NCBI RefSeq assembly: GCF_004364345.1
Contig: NZ_SOCA01000003.1
Location: 124,001-188,000, forward strand
Source of the DNA: Prosthecobacter fusiformis
GTDB lineage: Bacteria; Verrucomicrobiota; Verrucomicrobiia; Verrucomicrobiales; Verrucomicrobiaceae
DNA length: 64,000 bases
Direction: 5' to 3'
The notes below the pieces were generated by a model. That model was given only the letters and a program-made list of their open reading frames with translations. It had not been told where the DNA came from and searched no databases. Of this stretch, positions 62,701 to 64,000 are shown one piece after another. Each line of letters starts with the position of its first letter. Position 1 is the first letter of the stretch. The position numbers were made by a program, and so were the translations under genes.

Positions 62701-62748
62701 TTTTCCCGATCAAGTTAGGATTGATGAAATCCAGCCTGATCGGGAAAA
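62701..62748. repeat. Inverted repeat upstream of tspO
   Basis: TTTTCCCGATCA (62701-62712) is the exact reverse complement of TGATCGGGAAAA (62737-62748). Between them is a smaller dyad (GGATT, AATCC). The U-run would precede, not follow, the stem, so it is not a standard terminator. It lies 40 bp before the tspO start and could be an operator. Confidence 0.65.
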
Positions 62749-62787
62749 CAGCCGCTGAGGGACTTTGCTACGTATAGTGAACGGTGT

Positions 62788-63273
62788 ATGAATTCCTCCT
62801 CCAAGCTCCGCTCTGTTCTGGCTCTGATAGGCTTCCTGGTGATCACCTTTTGTGCTCCGGCTTTCGGGGCTTTTGCGCCGCCGGGAGAATGGTATGCGGG
62901 TTTGGTAAAACCGTCGTGGAATCCGCCCGCGTGGGTCTTTGGGCCGGCCTGGACCCTGCTTTATACTCTGATGGCGGTTGCAGCCTGGTTGGTGTGGAAG
63001 CGGGGTGGGTTTGGCGGGCAGAAGGGGCCGCTGACGCTCTACTTTATTCAATTGGCACTGAATGCTGTGTGGACGCCTGTTTTCTTTGGCGCGCATGAGC
63101 TGGGATGGGCGCTCGTGGTCATCCTGATGCTCTGGCTGGCCATTTTTGCCACGCTGCTGAGCTTCTGGCGGGTGCGGCAGATGGCGGGGCTGCTTTTTGT
63201 GCCTTATCTGGCGTGGGTGAGCTTTGCGACGGCACTGAATTTCATGCTTTGGCGGCTGAATCCTGCGGCCTGA
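62788..63273 (+). CDS. tspO: TspO/MBR-family tryptophan-rich sensory protein
   Basis: Five-span membrane protein of 161 residues. Signature text: WYAGLVKPSWNPPAWVFGPAW, then TLLYTLMAVAAWLVWK, IQLALNAVWTPVFFGAHELG and a final LAWVSFATALNFMLWRLN. TspO binds porphyrins and cholesterol-like ligands and modulates stress or pigment responses in bacteria. It is convergent with yaeQ: the two stop codons abut. Confidence 0.93.
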   Translation: MNSSSKLRSVLALIGFLVITFCAPAFGAFAPPGEWYAGLVKPSWNPPAWVFGPAWTLLYTLMAVAAWLVWKRGGFGGQKGPLTLYFIQLALNAVWTPVFFGAHELGWALVVILMLWLAIFATLLSFWRVRQMAGLLFVPYLAWVSFATALNFMLWRLNPAA

Positions 63274-63837
63274 TCAGGCATCGGGATTTCCGTAAAGGCA
63301 GCTCAGGGTGATTTCGACAGAGTCCGTGCCATCGCCGACCCAGAGTGCGCCGTCTTGAAGAGTGAGTTGCAGGCTCATGGAGCGCTTGCACATCGCGGCG
63401 AGTTGCTGGCTTTGTTCGGCAGGCACCTGCCAGACGGTGAGGTTGCGCAGGCGCGTGAGCTTGCCTGCGATGCCACTCCACCAGGTGGCGGTGCTGGAAC
63501 TGAAGCTGTAAACGGAAACTCGGGCAGCGCGGCTGCACAGGCGGGTGATGCGTTTTTCATCCGGCTGACCTACTTCGATGACGTGCACCAACAGGCCAGT
63601 GAGGTCTTTTTGCACCAAGCAGGGCTCATCCGGCTCCCACATGTCCTTGCCAAATTCGAGCAGGCCCTGGTCATTGTTAGGCGGTGCATTGAGGGCAAAG
63701 GCGAGCAGGCGGATCATCATCCGCTCGTCCGTTTCAGAAGGGTGCCGTGCCAGGGTGAGGTTGTGATCGCTGTAGAGATTGCGATCAATGTCGGAGATAT
63801 TGAGACTGGCTTTGTGGATGGTGGCTTTGAGTGCCAT
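63274..63837 (-). CDS. yaeQ: YaeQ-family protein
   Basis: Product of 187 residues with a PD-(D/E)XK-nuclease-like fold. Family features: LKATIHKASLNISDIDRNLY at the start, LTLARHPSETDERMMIRLLAFAL, and the conserved EPDEPCLVQKDLTG with LLVHVIEVGQPDEKRI. E. coli YaeQ was once linked to compensation of RfaH loss, but its function is still unclear. ATG 63837 is the family start; the open frame continues to 63987 without similarity. The remaining bases to the window end hold no gene I can support. Confidence 0.88.
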   Translation of the reverse strand: MALKATIHKASLNISDIDRNLYSDHNLTLARHPSETDERMMIRLLAFALNAPPNNDQGLLEFGKDMWEPDEPCLVQKDLTGLLVHVIEVGQPDEKRITRLCSRAARVSVYSFSSSTATWWSGIAGKLTRLRNLTVWQVPAEQSQQLAAMCKRSMSLQLTLQDGALWVGDGTDSVEITLSCLYGNPDA

Positions 63838-64000
63838 AAGGGGATGAGACCTTACCGCATCTGGGAGCAGGAACAAGATGACGCTAAGGGTTTTGAGAAT
63901 TCTCTTTAAAGGTGATGGGAAAGGCGTTGCCAGATGAGGAATGGATTCGATGCTGGAAGGCGCTCTTTCCATTCTTATGAAATGCACTGCCTTATTCCTC

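Noticed and set aside
63838-64000. Upstream extension of yaeQ to 63987
   Set aside because: The YaeQ family begins at 63837; the extension is not conserved-looking.

Overview
The window reads as chromosomal DNA of a member of the phylum Verrucomicrobiota, most likely family Verrucomicrobiaceae (Prosthecobacter or Verrucomicrobium type). The basis is gene content. It has a DUF1587/DUF1592/DUF1588 cytochrome-c protein, a DUF1549/DUF1553 cytochrome-c protein next to a Tat-exported DUF1501 protein, a DUF1080 (3-keto-disaccharide hydrolase) protein, a secreted sulfatase, VCBS-repeat proteins and a Tat-exported polysaccharide pyruvyl transferase. This mixture is typical of the PVC superphylum. Base composition is GC-rich apart from one AT-rich island. 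Many start codons lack a clear Shine-Dalgarno sequence. I saw no tRNA, rRNA, CRISPR array, transposase or prophage genes.

Layout. Positions 1-3.6 kb: divergent tesA (cut by the window edge) and ybbA-ybbP. 3.6-7.2 kb: an RlmM-like methyltransferase and an AmgK-like phosphotransferase, an AraC regulator, ispF. 7.2-12.5 kb: DUF1592 and DUF1080 exported proteins and a parDE-type toxin-antitoxin pair. 12.5-17.4 kb: a sugar-acid dehydratase, an exported coiled-coil protein coupled to acylphosphatase, an orphan histidine kinase. 17.4-24.9 kb: metallophosphoesterase, fumC, rnr, small membrane and hypothetical genes, DedA, GNAT. 24.9-30.7 kb: an accessory island holding a secreted hypothetical, a degenerate GyrB-type ATPase fold, a methyltransferase and an AT-rich 982-residue SMEK/NB-ARC/TPR protein (NLR-like, probable defence). 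30.7-35.7 kb: an ABC-F protein, a DCC/membrane cluster under a GbsR/MarR regulator, cobB. 35.8-42 kb: sulfatase, pdxA, apt, glnD. 42-51 kb: an exported trypsin-like protease operon with two large exported proteins, a GT2 synthase and another exported protein. 51-58.6 kb: the DUF1501/DUF1549-DUF1553 pair, an esterase and a lipoprotein. 58.6-64 kb: two SDRs divergent from an AraC regulator, an exported pyruvyl transferase, tspO and yaeQ.

The most interesting non-genic signals are dispersed repeats. (1) A CCCCAT/ATGGGG-rich element occurs twice, upstream of the DUF1592 gene and upstream of apt. It has an ungapped 87-bp core at about 72 percent identity that also keeps a reading frame (WGFHGE...FI.NAL...IP.WGK). 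(2) A REP-like hairpin occurs three times, with compensatory base changes. Two copies form an inverted pair that exactly fills the gap between two convergent stop codons. The third encodes part of the N-terminus of the dehydratase. (3) A different palindromic element is present twice inside the DUF1592 gene as an in-frame linker expansion.

How the genes work together: most are housekeeping or peripheral functions without one shared pathway. Clear local units are ybbAP; the rlmM-like/amgK-like overlap pair; parDE; the exported hypothetical/acyP pair; DedA with a small cytoplasmic gene; the GbsR-controlled membrane cluster; the protease-led three-gene operon; DUF1501 with DUF1549/DUF1553; and the AraC/SDR divergon.
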